In this document: positions 19,238-28,561 of the stretch, in pieces | How positions within the stretch are numbered: the first letter of the stretch is position 1 | Layout: each line of letters begins with the position of its first letter | Assembly: GCF_000708045.1 (NCBI RefSeq) | Contig: NZ_ANIE01000006.1 | Location: forward strand, 124,001 to 188,000 | Direction of reading: 5' to 3' | DNA from: Marinobacter nitratireducens | Lineage (GTDB): Bacteria > Pseudomonadota > Gammaproteobacteria > Pseudomonadales > Oleiphilaceae | Length of the DNA: 64,000 nucleotides | Program-made: the position numbers and the translations under genes | The notes under the pieces: generated by a model | What the model was told of the DNA's origin: nothing | The model's database searches: none | Seen by the model: the letters and a program-made list of their open reading frames with translations, nothing else

Positions 19238-20539
19238 TCAGTTAAAGTTTTCAGCGCGGATGCGAATAACCTGGCCGTCGATGTCTGACAAGCCCTCAAG
19301 CTCTTCAATAGAGCGGTTCATCTGACGCTCCTGAACCGTATGGGTCAGGATGATCACCGGGATGCGACCGTCCTTGAGTTCGGATTCTTTCTGCATGATG
19401 GATTCGATATTGATGCCATGCTCACTGAGTACAGAGGCAATCTTGGCCAGAACACCCGGACGATCCAGCGCAGTGATACGCAGATAGTAAGCTGACTGCA
19501 CATCTTCCATGGACAGCACATCGAGCTCTTCGATGGCGTCAGGCTCGAACCCAAGGTACGGAACCCGCTGGCTGCTGCCGCAGGCAACTCCGCGGGCAAC
19601 GTCAACGATATCGGCAATAACAGCTGATGCAGTCGCCTCGTCACCTGCACCTGGACCGTAGTACATGGTCTGACCAACCGCATCGCCATCGACGAGAACG
19701 GCGTTCAGGACACCGTCAACCTGAGCGATCAGGTGGCTCTTGGGCACGAGTGTCGGATGCACCCGCAGCTCGATGCCATCTTCGCGACGGCGAGCAATAC
19801 CCAGGTGCTTGATCCGATAACCAAGCAATTCCGCATGGGCAATGTCGTAGGGGGTGATTTTGGAAATTCCCTCGGTGAATCCCTTTTCAAACTGCAGCGG
19901 TACACCGAAACCGGCCGAGGCCAGAATCGTCAGCTTGTGTGCAGCATCAATACCCTCAACGTCAAACGTCGGATCCGCTTCGGCGTAGCCAAGATCCTGT
20001 GCCTCCTTGAGCACTTCGGAAAACTCCCGGCCCGCACGCATCTCAGTCAGGATGTAGTTACCGGTTCCGTTGATGATGCCGGCAATCCAGTCGATCCGGT
20101 TTGCGGCCATACCTTCGCGTACGGCTTTCATCACCGGAATACCGCCGGCCACACCCGCTTCGTAAGCCACTACGACACCAGCCTTGTCCGCGGCCTCGAA
20201 AATTTCGTTTCCGTGGACGGCGATCAATGCCTTGTTGGCGGTCACAACGTGCTTACCATTGCGAACAGCGGCCAGTACCAATTCTTTGGCTGCGTCATAG
20301 CCGCCAATCAGCTCGACGACAATATCGACAGAGGGATCGTTAACCACATCAAAGATGTCAGTAGAAAACGGTACGTCGCCAAGATCCATGTCATCCCTGG
20401 CGTGACGACTGGCAACCCGCGCGATTCGGATGTTGCATCCGCTCCGGCCGGCAATAAGCTTGGCATTGCGAGTCAAGACATTGAACGTACCGCCGCCAAC
20501 GGTACCCAGTCCGCAGATTCCGACATTGACGTCTTTCAA
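19238..20539 (-). CDS. hom: Homoserine dehydrogenase
   Basis: This enzyme reduces aspartate semialdehyde to homoserine. The Rossmann motif VGICGLGTVGGGT is at the N-terminus. The substrate region VGGGIPVMKA-like segment reads AGVAGGIPVMKAVREG. A C-terminal ACT domain (about 350-430, LRITALDRPGVLAKIAS) suggests threonine feedback. I chose TTG 20539 (LKDVNVGICG), which matches homologues and follows AGAGGTGAAAG; an upstream ATG adds 46 foreign residues. The product is 433 residues. Confidence 0.94.
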   Translation of the reverse strand: MKDVNVGICGLGTVGGGTFNVLTRNAKLIAGRSGCNIRIARVASRHARDDMDLGDVPFSTDIFDVVNDPSVDIVVELIGGYDAAKELVLAAVRNGKHVVTANKALIAVHGNEIFEAADKAGVVVAYEAGVAGGIPVMKAVREGMAANRIDWIAGIINGTGNYILTEMRAGREFSEVLKEAQDLGYAEADPTFDVEGIDAAHKLTILASAGFGVPLQFEKGFTEGISKITPYDIAHAELLGYRIKHLGIARRREDGIELRVHPTLVPKSHLIAQVDGVLNAVLVDGDAVGQTMYYGPGAGDEATASAVIADIVDVARGVACGSSQRVPYLGFEPDAIEELDVLSMEDVQSAYYLRITALDRPGVLAKIASVLSEHGINIESIMQKESELKDGRIPVIILTHTVQERQMNRSIEELEGLSDIDGQVIRIRAENFN

Positions 20540-20654
20540 ACTTTCACCTCTGATCCCGAACGGGTGCTGATGAATTTCAGTGGGGGCATAGTATACCCAT
20601 TCAGTAGCGCATGAATAAGCCCTGAATCGGAAGCAGATCAAATACAGGAAGGGT

Positions 20655-20675
20655 GCGGCCGGCGCAACCGGCCGC
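20655..20675. other. Hairpin between dsbC and hom
   Basis: A perfect 8-bp stem GCGGCCGG/CCGGCCGC with a 5-base loop lies just after the dsbC stop. There is no clear T tract. It may partly attenuate transcription into hom. Confidence 0.4.
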
Positions 20676-20683
20676 AAATACTA

Positions 20684-21430
20684 TCAGAGGAGGCCCAGCC
20701 CCTTGGCCAGGTTATCCGCAGGAACGTACCCCCGCACCATGGTTCCATCTTCGAGCACAATAGCGGGAGTACCAGTGACACCGACCTGACCACCCAGGCG
20801 GTATTGTTCAAGCACTGGATTTTCGCACTCAGCTGCTTCAACACGGCGCCCCGCTTTTGCGGCGTCCATAGCCGCCTGCTGATCGTCTGCACACCAGACC
20901 GACTCGTATTTCCGGAATGACTCTGTATTGGGGCCGGAGCGGGGGAAGGCATAGTAATTCACGGTAATGCCGTAACCGTTGAGCTGACCAACCTCGTTAT
21001 GCAGTTTGCGGCAGTATGGACAATCAATGTCGGTGAACACGCTGATCACAGCCTTCTCGTCACCCTCAGCAGGGAAGCTGATCACCCCGTCGTCCCCAAA
21101 GCTTTCCATGACCTTACGGCGCTGCCCGGTCCGGGCCTGTTCCGTCACATTGGCAATGCCGGTATCGGTTATCTTAAGCATGTCACCGGTCAGCAGGTAT
21201 TGCCCGTCTACCGTGGTATAGATGGTTTCGCCATTGTTGCTCTGAACCTCATAAAGCCCTTCAGCCTCGGACTCGCGAACCGAACTCACCTGTAAACCAG
21301 GTACAGCGGCACTCAGGCGCTCAGCGATACGATCTTCGACCTCTCCCGCAACCAGGGGCGCCGACAACAGAGCAGCGACACTCATTCCAAGCACTGCAGC
21401 CACACACTTCAAGCTTCTTCTGGCAGACAT
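20684..21430 (-). CDS. dsbC: Periplasmic disulfide isomerase DsbC
   Basis: This enzyme reshuffles wrong disulfides in the periplasm. A signal peptide covers about 1-29 (VAALLSAPLVAG). The DsbC/G N-terminal dimerisation domain (30-100) and a thioredoxin fold follow. The active site CPYC is Cys137-Cys140, and the cis-proline loop is VTGTPAIV. A second cysteine pair (WCADD and AECEN) matches the structural disulfide. The length of 248 residues is normal. It lies between xerD and hom, as in Pseudomonas. Confidence 0.95.
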   Translation of the reverse strand: MSARRSLKCVAAVLGMSVAALLSAPLVAGEVEDRIAERLSAAVPGLQVSSVRESEAEGLYEVQSNNGETIYTTVDGQYLLTGDMLKITDTGIANVTEQARTGQRRKVMESFGDDGVISFPAEGDEKAVISVFTDIDCPYCRKLHNEVGQLNGYGITVNYYAFPRSGPNTESFRKYESVWCADDQQAAMDAAKAGRRVEAAECENPVLEQYRLGGQVGVTGTPAIVLEDGTMVRGYVPADNLAKGLGLL

Positions 21431-21552
21431 ACATACATCCAGTCAAATTAGGTAACGGACTCGCCGGTTCAGGTCGTCGAGCCACTCAACAGGTTATGCG
21501 ACACTAGGCCGCCGCAAAAGTTCAACAGCCACCTTAACCAAAATTCCGACCC

Positions 21553-22455
21553 TCATCCACGGGGATGATGAGACTGATGAAGCGCCTGAAGCCTTTGGCG
21601 AGCCACATGGGTATATATTTGTGTGGTCGACAGGTCAGCGTGCCCCAGAAGCATCTGCACCACCCTCAGATCGGCACCATGATTCAACAAGTGGGTCGCA
21701 AACGCATGACGTAAGGTATGAGGAGACAGGTGCTTTTGAATTCCTGCTCGAACCGCATAGTGCTTGATCCGGTACCAGAAAGCCTGTCGCGTCATTGCCA
21801 CCGGTCGATTTCCAGGAAAAAGGGCATCTGCGGCGCGCCCTTTCAGCAGCTCGGGCCTGGCCTCCCTCATATAGAGAACCAGCCAGTCCACGGCCTCCTC
21901 CCCCATAGGCACCAGGCGCTCTTTGTTGCCTTTGCCGATGATACGGATCACCCCCTGCCGGAGGTTGACCTGATCAACCTGCAACTCCGTCAACTCGGAG
22001 ACCCGCAGCCCGCAGCCATAAAGAATCTCCAGCATTGCCCGGTCCCGAAGCTCTATCGGCACATCTGGATCGGGCTCATCTAACAGCGCATCCACCTCAT
22101 CTTCGGTCAACGAATCCGGCAACCTGCGAGGCAATCTTGGGCTATCGATGCGGAGAGTGGGGTCCTCGGAAACAACACCTTCCCGCAACAGATAACGATA
22201 GAATCGCCGAACACCAGACAGACGGCGCGCGGCCGTTGAGGTCTTTACCCCCTCAGCCAATCCCTGAGACATCCAGGCAAGAAGATCGGTACGGCGGGCA
22301 GCAGTCAGCACAGGCTTGCCCGGCTGGGACTCAAGCCATGCAGACAACCGAAGCAGGTCGCTGCGATAAGCCTGCCGGGTCTTTTCGCCAAGCCCGTCCT
22401 CAAGCCAGAGAGCATCCGTGAAACGCGTTATTACGATATCGTCGTACGACCTCAC
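21553..22455 (-). CDS. xerD: Site-specific tyrosine recombinase XerD
   Basis: XerD resolves chromosome dimers at dif together with XerC and FtsK. The N-terminal SAM-like DNA-binding domain covers about 5-95. The catalytic set is the Arg in GLRVSEL, the Lys in GKGNKER, HTLRHAF, the His in LLGHADLSTT, and Tyr in IYTHV. I chose GTG 22455 (VRSYDDIVITRFTDALWLED), which aligns with homologues and follows GAGGGA; a TTG at 22473 is the alternative. The product is 300 residues. Confidence 0.93.
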   Translation of the reverse strand: MRSYDDIVITRFTDALWLEDGLGEKTRQAYRSDLLRLSAWLESQPGKPVLTAARRTDLLAWMSQGLAEGVKTSTAARRLSGVRRFYRYLLREGVVSEDPTLRIDSPRLPRRLPDSLTEDEVDALLDEPDPDVPIELRDRAMLEILYGCGLRVSELTELQVDQVNLRQGVIRIIGKGNKERLVPMGEEAVDWLVLYMREARPELLKGRAADALFPGNRPVAMTRQAFWYRIKHYAVRAGIQKHLSPHTLRHAFATHLLNHGADLRVVQMLLGHADLSTTQIYTHVARQRLQALHQSHHPRG

Positions 22456-22511
22456 ACCTTCCCCATCCCTCAACTGCTCGGCAATCTAGAACTTTACCAC
22501 CCTACAGACAC

Positions 22512-22539
22512 AAAAAAAGGCAGCCATTGGCTGCCTTTT
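22512..22539 (-). terminator. Terminator after rplS
   Basis: The stem GGCAGCC/GGCTGCC with a 3-base loop is flanked by seven A on the left and four T on the right. On the minus strand it is followed by TTTTTTT, so it ends the rpsP-rimM-trmD-rplS transcript before xerD. Confidence 0.9.
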
Positions 22540-22569
22540 CTGGAAACGAACGTCTCAGCGATAGGCTGA

Positions 22570-22926
22570 TCAGCCCAGCTTTTCCTTGATGCGAGCCGCC
22601 TTACCAGACAGGTCGCGCAGGTAGTAAAGCTTGGCCTGACGGACGTCGCCGCGACGCTTCACGCTGATGCTGTCGATCAGCTTGGAGAAGGTCTGGAAGG
22701 TACGCTCTACACCAACACCGTAAGAAATCTTACGCACGGTGAAGGAAGAGTTCATGCCACGGTTACGCTTACCGATAACAACACCTTCGAACGCCTGCAG
22801 ACGCTCACGGTTACCCTCGGTTACACGAACCTGAACAACCACGGTATCACCCGGCGCGAACGCAGGGATTTCCTTGGTCATCTGTTCTGCTTCAATCTGA
22901 CTGATGATGTTGTTCTTGCCGCTCAT
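22570..22926 (-). CDS. rplS: 50S ribosomal protein L19
   Basis: L19 lies at the 30S-50S interface. The protein has 118 residues and contains the family core [26 protein letters not shown] and GVGVERTF. I chose ATG 22926 ([16 protein letters not shown]), preceded by AGGAG with eight bases spacing. An upstream in-frame ATG overlaps trmD and adds non-homologous sequence. It is the last gene of the S16 operon. Confidence 0.97.
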   Translation of the reverse strand: MSGKNNIISQIEAEQMTKEIPAFAPGDTVVVQVRVTEGNRERLQAFEGVVIGKRNRGMNSSFTVRKISYGVGVERTFQTFSKLIDSISVKRRGDVRQAKLYYLRDLSGKAARIKEKLG

Positions 22927-22964
22927 CGTAATGCTCCTGATACCCAATCTCTCAGTGTCCTGAA

Positions 22965-23711
22965 TCACTCAGAGACACCCGGTTCATTCAAAATTTCTTC
23001 CAGCAGCTCACGCTCTTCGTCCGTAAGTACCCGTTTTTCCAACAGGTCGGGGCGTCGCTCCCGGGTTCGCCTCAGCGACTCCTTGAGTCGCCAACGCCGG
23101 ATCTGTTCATGGTGACCGCCCAAAAGAACCTCCGGCACCGCCTGACCTTCGTATACTTCGGGCCGGGTGTAGTGCGGACAATCCAGCAATCCGTCGGCAA
23201 ACGAATCTTGCTCTGCCGACTGCGCATGACCCAGCGCACCGGGGATGAAGCGTGTTACCGCATCGATGACAGCCATAGCCGCCAGCTCGCCGCCGGAAAG
23301 GACAAAATCACCCAGCGACACTTCCCGATCGACTTCCGCAGTTATCAGGCGCTCATCAACGCCTTCATAGCGACCTGCAACAAGAATCAGACGCTCTTCT
23401 TCAGCCAGCGATTCAACCACCGACTGATTCAGGGTCTCACCCTGCGGTGACAAGTACACCACACAGGCCTTGCCAGGCGCAGACTCACGTGCCGCATGGA
23501 TAGCATCCCTGAGAGGCTGAATTTTCATCAGCATACCAGGGCCGCCGCCATAAGGCCGGTCGTCCACTGTGCGATGACGGTCATGGGTAAAATCCCGGGG
23601 ATTCCAGCTCTGGAAGGTCAGAAGACCATCCCTGACAGCTCTACCCGTGATCCCGTATTCCGTAACCGCACCGAACATCTCCGGGAACAGACTGACTGCG
23701 CCAATCCACAC
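22965..23711 (-). CDS. trmD: tRNA (guanine-N1-)-methyltransferase TrmD
   Basis: TrmD makes m1G37 in tRNAs, which prevents +1 frameshifting. The SPOUT trefoil-knot motifs [21 protein letters not shown] and LSGGELAAM are intact, as is the C-terminal domain. The start is GTG 23711. The product has 248 residues. It lies three bases after rimM. Confidence 0.97.
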   Translation of the reverse strand: MWIGAVSLFPEMFGAVTEYGITGRAVRDGLLTFQSWNPRDFTHDRHRTVDDRPYGGGPGMLMKIQPLRDAIHAARESAPGKACVVYLSPQGETLNQSVVESLAEEERLILVAGRYEGVDERLITAEVDREVSLGDFVLSGGELAAMAVIDAVTRFIPGALGHAQSAEQDSFADGLLDCPHYTRPEVYEGQAVPEVLLGGHHEQIRRWRLKESLRRTRERRPDLLEKRVLTDEERELLEEILNEPGVSE

Positions 23712-23714
23712 CCG

Positions 23715-24242
23715 TCAGAACTCCGGATCCCATTCCACCAGAATACGTCGCTCTGCCAGATCCACACTCCTGACTACCTGGTCAGGAAGATAGGGCAGCA
23801 GGCGCTCGCGCTGGTCGATAGAGCCATCCGAAGCTCGCACCACCAGGACGTCATTGGAACCAGTTTCCATCAGATGGTGGACCTTACCCAGGCACTGACC
23901 ATCAACGGTGAAGACATCAAGGCCCTCAAGCTGGTACCAGTAGTACTCCCCTTCAGCAAGCTCAGGCAATTCAGCTGTCGCAACCTTGATGTCGGCACCA
24001 CGATAGCTCAGCGCCACATCCCGATCATCAACACCTTTAAGCCTGACGACGATCCCCTGCCCTTGGCGGCGACCCTCCTCAAGCCTTGCCGGAATACGCT
24101 TGCCGTCCAGATCGAGTACCCAGTCCCGATACTGCAGTATTCCTTCTTTGGGGTCTGTGTAAGAGAAGACCTTAAGCCATCCCTTGACCCCAAACACCGA
24201 AGTAATCTGGCCGATCACAGTTTCCTGCGAATGCTGCGTCAT
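23715..24242 (-). CDS. rimM: 16S rRNA processing protein RimM
   Basis: RimM helps mature the 30S head, binding S19. The N-terminal RimM domain (IGQITSVFGVKGWLKVFS) and the PRC-barrel domain (about 98-172, ending VEWDPEF) are both present in the normal 175-residue length. It is in the canonical order rpsP-rimM-trmD-rplS, 27 bases after rpsP. Confidence 0.96.
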   Translation of the reverse strand: MTQHSQETVIGQITSVFGVKGWLKVFSYTDPKEGILQYRDWVLDLDGKRIPARLEEGRRQGQGIVVRLKGVDDRDVALSYRGADIKVATAELPELAEGEYYWYQLEGLDVFTVDGQCLGKVHHLMETGSNDVLVVRASDGSIDQRERLLPYLPDQVVRSVDLAERRILVEWDPEF

Positions 24243-24269
24243 GCCATCAACCCCGGTTCAGTAGTGCTA

Positions 24270-24509
24270 TTAGCCAGCCGTCTTCAGCAGCTGAGCTACA
24301 CGATCGCTGGTCTGGGCACCCTGGCCGAGCCAGTAGTTGACGCGATCCTGATCTACGCGCAGACGCTCTTCCTGACCACGGGCAACCGGGTTGAAAAAGC
24401 CAACACGCTCAATGAAACGACCGTCGCGGGACTTGCGGCTGTCGGTTACTGTCAGATGGTAGAACGGGCGCTTCTTGGAGCCGCCACGAGCCAAACGGAT
24501 TGTTACCAT
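24270..24509 (-). CDS. rpsP: 30S ribosomal protein S16
   Basis: This 79-residue protein carries the S16 signature [18 protein letters not shown] at the N-terminus. It is the first gene of the S16 operon. The 164 bases between it and ffh should hold its promoter; a TATAAG lies there but without a good -35. Confidence 0.97.
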   Translation of the reverse strand: MVTIRLARGGSKKRPFYHLTVTDSRKSRDGRFIERVGFFNPVARGQEERLRVDQDRVNYWLGQGAQTSDRVAQLLKTAG

Positions 24510-24673
24510 TTAACCAATATCCTGTTCTGTGTGTACGAACTTTGTACGTCTCTCACCCGCTTATAGATAGTTGGCGAGAGGACCCATACTCGAAAGGGCC
24601 GCTATTCTATGCTAAAAAAGCGGCAAAGAAAACAGGGAAACGCTCGGTTTCACCGTTTTCGGTGTAAGGCTTT

Positions 24674-26062
24674 TTACATACGGCCAAAAGGAGGCATGCC
24701 ACCACCGCCACCACCCGGGGGCATCATGCCACCGAGCCCGCGCATCATATTGGCCATTCCGCCCTTCTTGCTGAACTTCTTCATCATCTTCTGCATCTGC
24801 TTGTGCTGCTTGAGCAGTCGATTGACGTCCTGTATCTGGGTACCGGAACCGGCCGCAATACGACGCTTGCGCGCATTGTTGATGACATCCGGATAGCGAC
24901 GCTCCTTGGGTGTCATCGAGCAGATAATGGCCTCCATCTGCCCTACAGACTTGTCATTGACCTGCTGCTGAGCCATCTGGGCCATCTGCCCCATCCCGGG
25001 AAGCTTGTCCATCAGGCCACCAATACCACCCATATTCTTCATCTGCTGAAGCTGGTCACGAAAGTCCTCAAGATCAAAGCTTTTTCCTTTCTTGATCTTT
25101 TTGGTGAGCTTTTGCGCCTTCTTCTGATCCAGCTTGCGCTCAGCTTCCTCAATAAGAGAAAGCACATCGCCCATGCCGAGAATTCTGGAGGCGACACGAT
25201 CCGGATAAAACGGCTCCAGCGCATCTGATTTCTCACCCACCCCCATAAACTTGATGGGCTTACCGGTGATATGGCGAACGGAAAGAGCCGCACCACCGCG
25301 GGCATCACCGTCGGTCTTGGTCAGCACGACACCGGTCAATGGCAGCGCATCATTGAACGCCTTGGCGGTGTTAGCGGCATCCTGACCAGTCATCGCGTCC
25401 ACTACAAACAGGGTCTCAATCGGATTTACAGCCTTATGAAGGCGCCCGATCTCTCCCATCATCTGCTCGTCAACATGCAAACGACCGGCGGTATCCAGAA
25501 TCACCACATCAACGTGCTTCTTCCTGGCCGCAGTAATGGCGCCCTCTGCGATATCCACCGGATCCTGGTCAGACGTGCTGGGGAAGAACTCAATACCCAC
25601 TTCACCAGCCAGAGTTTCAAGCTGACGGATGGCAGCAGGCCGGTAAACGTCCGCACTGACAACCATCACGGATTTTTTCTCGCGCTCCTTCAGGAAACGG
25701 GAGAGCTTCGCCACTGTGGTGGTTTTACCCGCACCCTGCAAACCCGCCATCATGATGACCGCAGGTGGTTGAGTCGCCAGGTTCAGGGATTCGTTCCCGG
25801 CGCCCATCACCCGCTCCAGCTCCTGCTGGACGACCTTCACAAACACCTGGCCAGGAGTGAGGCTGCGCTGAACCTCCTGCCCAATCGCCCTCGCCCGGAC
25901 GCCCTCGACAAAATCCTTCACGACCGGAAGGGCGACATCTGCCTCAAGCAGAGCCATCCTCACTTCGCGCAGCGTATCCTTGATATTGTCATCGGTGAGC
26001 CGCGCCTGACCGGAAATCTTGCGCAGGCTACCGGAAAGTCGGTCTTGGAGGTTCTCAAACAT
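24674..26062 (-). CDS. ffh: Signal recognition particle protein Ffh
   Basis: Ffh binds 4.5S RNA and signal sequences and delivers ribosomes to FtsY. The N domain (about 1-85), the G domain with GLQGAGKTTTVAKL and the motif DTAGRLHVD, and a methionine-rich M domain ending in a Gly/Met tail (GGMMPPGGGGGGMPPFGRM) are present. I chose ATG 26062 (MFENLQDRLSGSL), the family start; an upstream frame adds 29 unrelated residues. The product has 462 residues. Confidence 0.96.
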   Translation of the reverse strand: MFENLQDRLSGSLRKISGQARLTDDNIKDTLREVRMALLEADVALPVVKDFVEGVRARAIGQEVQRSLTPGQVFVKVVQQELERVMGAGNESLNLATQPPAVIMMAGLQGAGKTTTVAKLSRFLKEREKKSVMVVSADVYRPAAIRQLETLAGEVGIEFFPSTSDQDPVDIAEGAITAARKKHVDVVILDTAGRLHVDEQMMGEIGRLHKAVNPIETLFVVDAMTGQDAANTAKAFNDALPLTGVVLTKTDGDARGGAALSVRHITGKPIKFMGVGEKSDALEPFYPDRVASRILGMGDVLSLIEEAERKLDQKKAQKLTKKIKKGKSFDLEDFRDQLQQMKNMGGIGGLMDKLPGMGQMAQMAQQQVNDKSVGQMEAIICSMTPKERRYPDVINNARKRRIAAGSGTQIQDVNRLLKQHKQMQKMMKKFSKKGGMANMMRGLGGMMPPGGGGGGMPPFGRM

Positions 26063-26243
26063 GTTACTCTTCCGTACCCCGGATAAATTGAGTGCATGGA
26101 CCACAGAGCCGGACAGGACTCCTTGATTCCAGTTGCATAATCGCGACATTATAACCAGACTATCGCCCTGAAACGACCAGCCCGGTCAAATCGGTGACAA
26201 ATTGCACCGATCCCCTGTCAGCACAGCGGTTAATAAGGAAGTC

Positions 26244-27050
26244 ATGGGAACGCTGATTCTCGCGGTAACCTCTCTATTTCTGTACAGCGTAGGAACTGCA
26301 CTACAGGCACTGCATTTCAGGGGCCGGGTGCAAAGCAACATCGCCATAACAACACTGATTGGCGTTCTTGCACTGGTTAGCCATGGCCTCCTCATCGCCC
26401 AGACCGTTCACCACGATGGCGGTTTTGACTTTGGCTTTTTCAAGAGCTCGGTCCTGATCTCCTGGATCATCGTATTTCTGCTACTCGGATTAAACCTGCG
26501 CAAACCCGTACAGAATATGTTGCTGGGCGTATATCCACTGGCAACGCTCACCATCATCATGGCCCTGGTCACCCACACGCCGTCCAGACTGGTCTCAGAC
26601 GACAGCTACGGCATGCTTTCCCACATCGCCCTGTCGGTTACCGCCTACAGCCTGTTTACCCTGGCGGCCATTCAGGCCATTTTGCTGTATTTCCAGAATC
26701 GCCAGCTCAAGCACAACTACAACAGCCTCCTGGTTCGCAACCTACCCCCGCTGCAAACCATGGAGTCCCTGCTATTTGAAATGGTCTGGGCCGGTGTAGT
26801 GATGCTGACCCTGGCCATCGGAACCGGCGCGCTTTTCGTCAAAGACCTCTTCGCCCAGGACCTGGCGCACAAGACCATCTTTTCACTTCTGTCCCTGCTG
26901 GTGTTCGTCGCCCTTCTCGTTGGCCGCTACACGAAAGGCTGGCGCGGTATTACCGCGAGTCGCTGGACCCTTGCAGGATGCATCCTGCTCATGCTCGCCT
27001 TTTACGGCAGCAAATTCGCGCTTGAACTGGTATTCAAAAAGGGAAGCTAA
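26244..27050 (+). CDS. YpjD/CcsA-type cytochrome c assembly membrane protein
   Basis: This 268-residue protein has about eight membrane helices and the cytochrome C assembly domain. A conserved MLSHIALSVTAYSLFTLAA segment and a later GWRGI (about 238) are family features. ATG 26244 follows AAGGA at a good distance; an upstream TTG is less likely. It is divergent from ffh, the usual place of ypjD in gammaproteobacteria. The exact role (possibly haem handling) is not settled. Confidence 0.88.
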   Translation: MGTLILAVTSLFLYSVGTALQALHFRGRVQSNIAITTLIGVLALVSHGLLIAQTVHHDGGFDFGFFKSSVLISWIIVFLLLGLNLRKPVQNMLLGVYPLATLTIIMALVTHTPSRLVSDDSYGMLSHIALSVTAYSLFTLAAIQAILLYFQNRQLKHNYNSLLVRNLPPLQTMESLLFEMVWAGVVMLTLAIGTGALFVKDLFAQDLAHKTIFSLLSLLVFVALLVGRYTKGWRGITASRWTLAGCILLMLAFYGSKFALELVFKKGS

Positions 27051-27134
27051 GGACCGGCCTGGGCGCAGGCACTTGACACCAGCCTCAGGCAAACCCTATT
27101 TTCCTCTCTCGTCAGCCATACAAGGACACCTCTC

Positions 27135-28415
27135 TTGAACGAAACATCGCTTACCGCGCTGTTCATTCTACTTATCGGCCTGATTCTTCTGTCCGGATTC
27201 TTCTCAAGCTCAGAAACCGGCATGATGTCCCTGAATCGGTATCGACTGAAACACCTAGCCAACACCGGGCACAAGGGAGCCCAACGCGCCCAGAACCTGC
27301 TTCAGCGCACCGACCAACTGATTGGCGTTATCCTGATCGGCAACAACTTCGTCAACATCCTCGCATCATCCATAGCAACCGTTATTGCCATCGAACTCTG
27401 GGGTGATGCCGGCATCGCTATTGCGACTCTGCTCCTGACGGTCGTCATCCTGATCTTCGCAGAAGTGACACCAAAAACCCTTGCAGCCCTGTTTCCGGAA
27501 AAAATCGCGTTTCCGGCCAGCTTTATCCTGGGCCCACTATTAAAACTGCTGTATCCGATTGTCTGGGCCGTCAATTTGCTGACCGGAGTTATTCTGAAGC
27601 TCCTGAGAGTGTCGCCCGAGGAAGCCGCCAGCGACCATCTCAGCCGGGAAGAGCTCAGAACGGTGGTGAACGAGGCCGGGGCACTGATCCCCAAGAAACA
27701 CAAAGATATGCTGATCAGCATTCTCGACCTGGAAAAGGTGACTGTTAACGACATTATGGTGCCCCGGAACGAGGTCATCGGTATCGACCTGGATGACGAC
27801 ACCGATACCATTCTTCGGCAGCTTCGCAGCAGCCAGCACACCCGACTGCCGGTCTACAAAGGCGACATCAACAACATTCAGGGCATCCTGCACCTGCGCA
27901 GCGCCTCCAAGTTACTGCAGCAGGACGAAATCAATCGGGCCATGATCATGCAGCTTTGCCAGGATCCGTACTTTGTCCCCGAGAGCACACCGCTCAACAC
28001 GCAGCTGATCAATTTCCAGAAAGGGAAGCGTCGATTCGGGATTGTGGTAGACGAATACGGAGACGTGCTCGGACTGGCCACACTCGAAGACATCCTGGAA
28101 GAGATCATTGGCGATTTCACCACCGACTATGCCGCCACAAGCCCTGACATCATTCCCCAGGACGACGGCACCTTTATTATTGACGGAACCGCGGCGGTAC
28201 GAACCATCAACAAGACCCTGGGCTGGAAGCTATCAACAGACGGCCCCAAAACCCTGAATGGACTGATTACCGAGACACTGGAAAACATCCCGGACACCAA
28301 TGTTTGCCTGAAAGTGGATGGCCATCGCATCGAAGTCCTTCAGATAAAGGACAATGTCGTCAAGGCTGCGATCGTCCACCCCAAAAAACGCAAAAAGCGG
28401 GCTCTTGGCCTATAA
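27135..28415 (+). CDS. CorC/HlyC-family CNNM transporter-like protein
   Basis: The 426-residue protein has an N-terminal DUF21/CNNM membrane domain (about 1-190), a CBS pair (about 205-335, MVPRNEVIGIDLDD and FVVDEYGDVLG-type VVDEYGDVLGLATLEDI) and a C-terminal CorC_HlyC domain (about 345-425). Such proteins are linked to Mg/Co homeostasis; this is the YfjD type. The start is TTG 27135 after AAGGA. It lies next to ypjD, a common pairing. Confidence 0.9.
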   Translation: MNETSLTALFILLIGLILLSGFFSSSETGMMSLNRYRLKHLANTGHKGAQRAQNLLQRTDQLIGVILIGNNFVNILASSIATVIAIELWGDAGIAIATLLLTVVILIFAEVTPKTLAALFPEKIAFPASFILGPLLKLLYPIVWAVNLLTGVILKLLRVSPEEAASDHLSREELRTVVNEAGALIPKKHKDMLISILDLEKVTVNDIMVPRNEVIGIDLDDDTDTILRQLRSSQHTRLPVYKGDINNIQGILHLRSASKLLQQDEINRAMIMQLCQDPYFVPESTPLNTQLINFQKGKRRFGIVVDEYGDVLGLATLEDILEEIIGDFTTDYAATSPDIIPQDDGTFIIDGTAAVRTINKTLGWKLSTDGPKTLNGLITETLENIPDTNVCLKVDGHRIEVLQIKDNVVKAAIVHPKKRKKRALGL

Positions 28416-28430
28416 TACGAAGCCAATTCT

Positions 28431-28459
28431 TTGACAGCTGTCGCAGGTTAACTTTTAAT
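28431..28459 (+). promoter_or_regulatory. Sigma-70 promoter of the DUF1631 operon
   Basis: A perfect -35 TTGACA (28431-28436) is separated by 17 bases from TTTAAT (28454-28459). Transcription would start near 28466, leaving about 95 bases of leader. Confidence 0.75.
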
Positions 28460-28561
28460 CATGTTCAGCTGCCTAAAAATACGGTAAATTTGTACAATAA
28501 CGAGAATAGTAGGTTTTAAAGCTCGGTCATGTATCCGGTTGAGGCGTAAAAGGAGTCGGCC

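Noticed and set aside
17328..19325. Plus-strand open frame (665 codons) opposite recJ and thrC
   Set aside because: It crosses two well-identified genes on the other strand and shows no recognisable motif; long shadow frames are common in GC-rich DNA.
24600..24673. Rho-independent terminator after ffh
   Set aside because: Only a 5-bp stem (CACCG/CGGTG) without a following T run was found.
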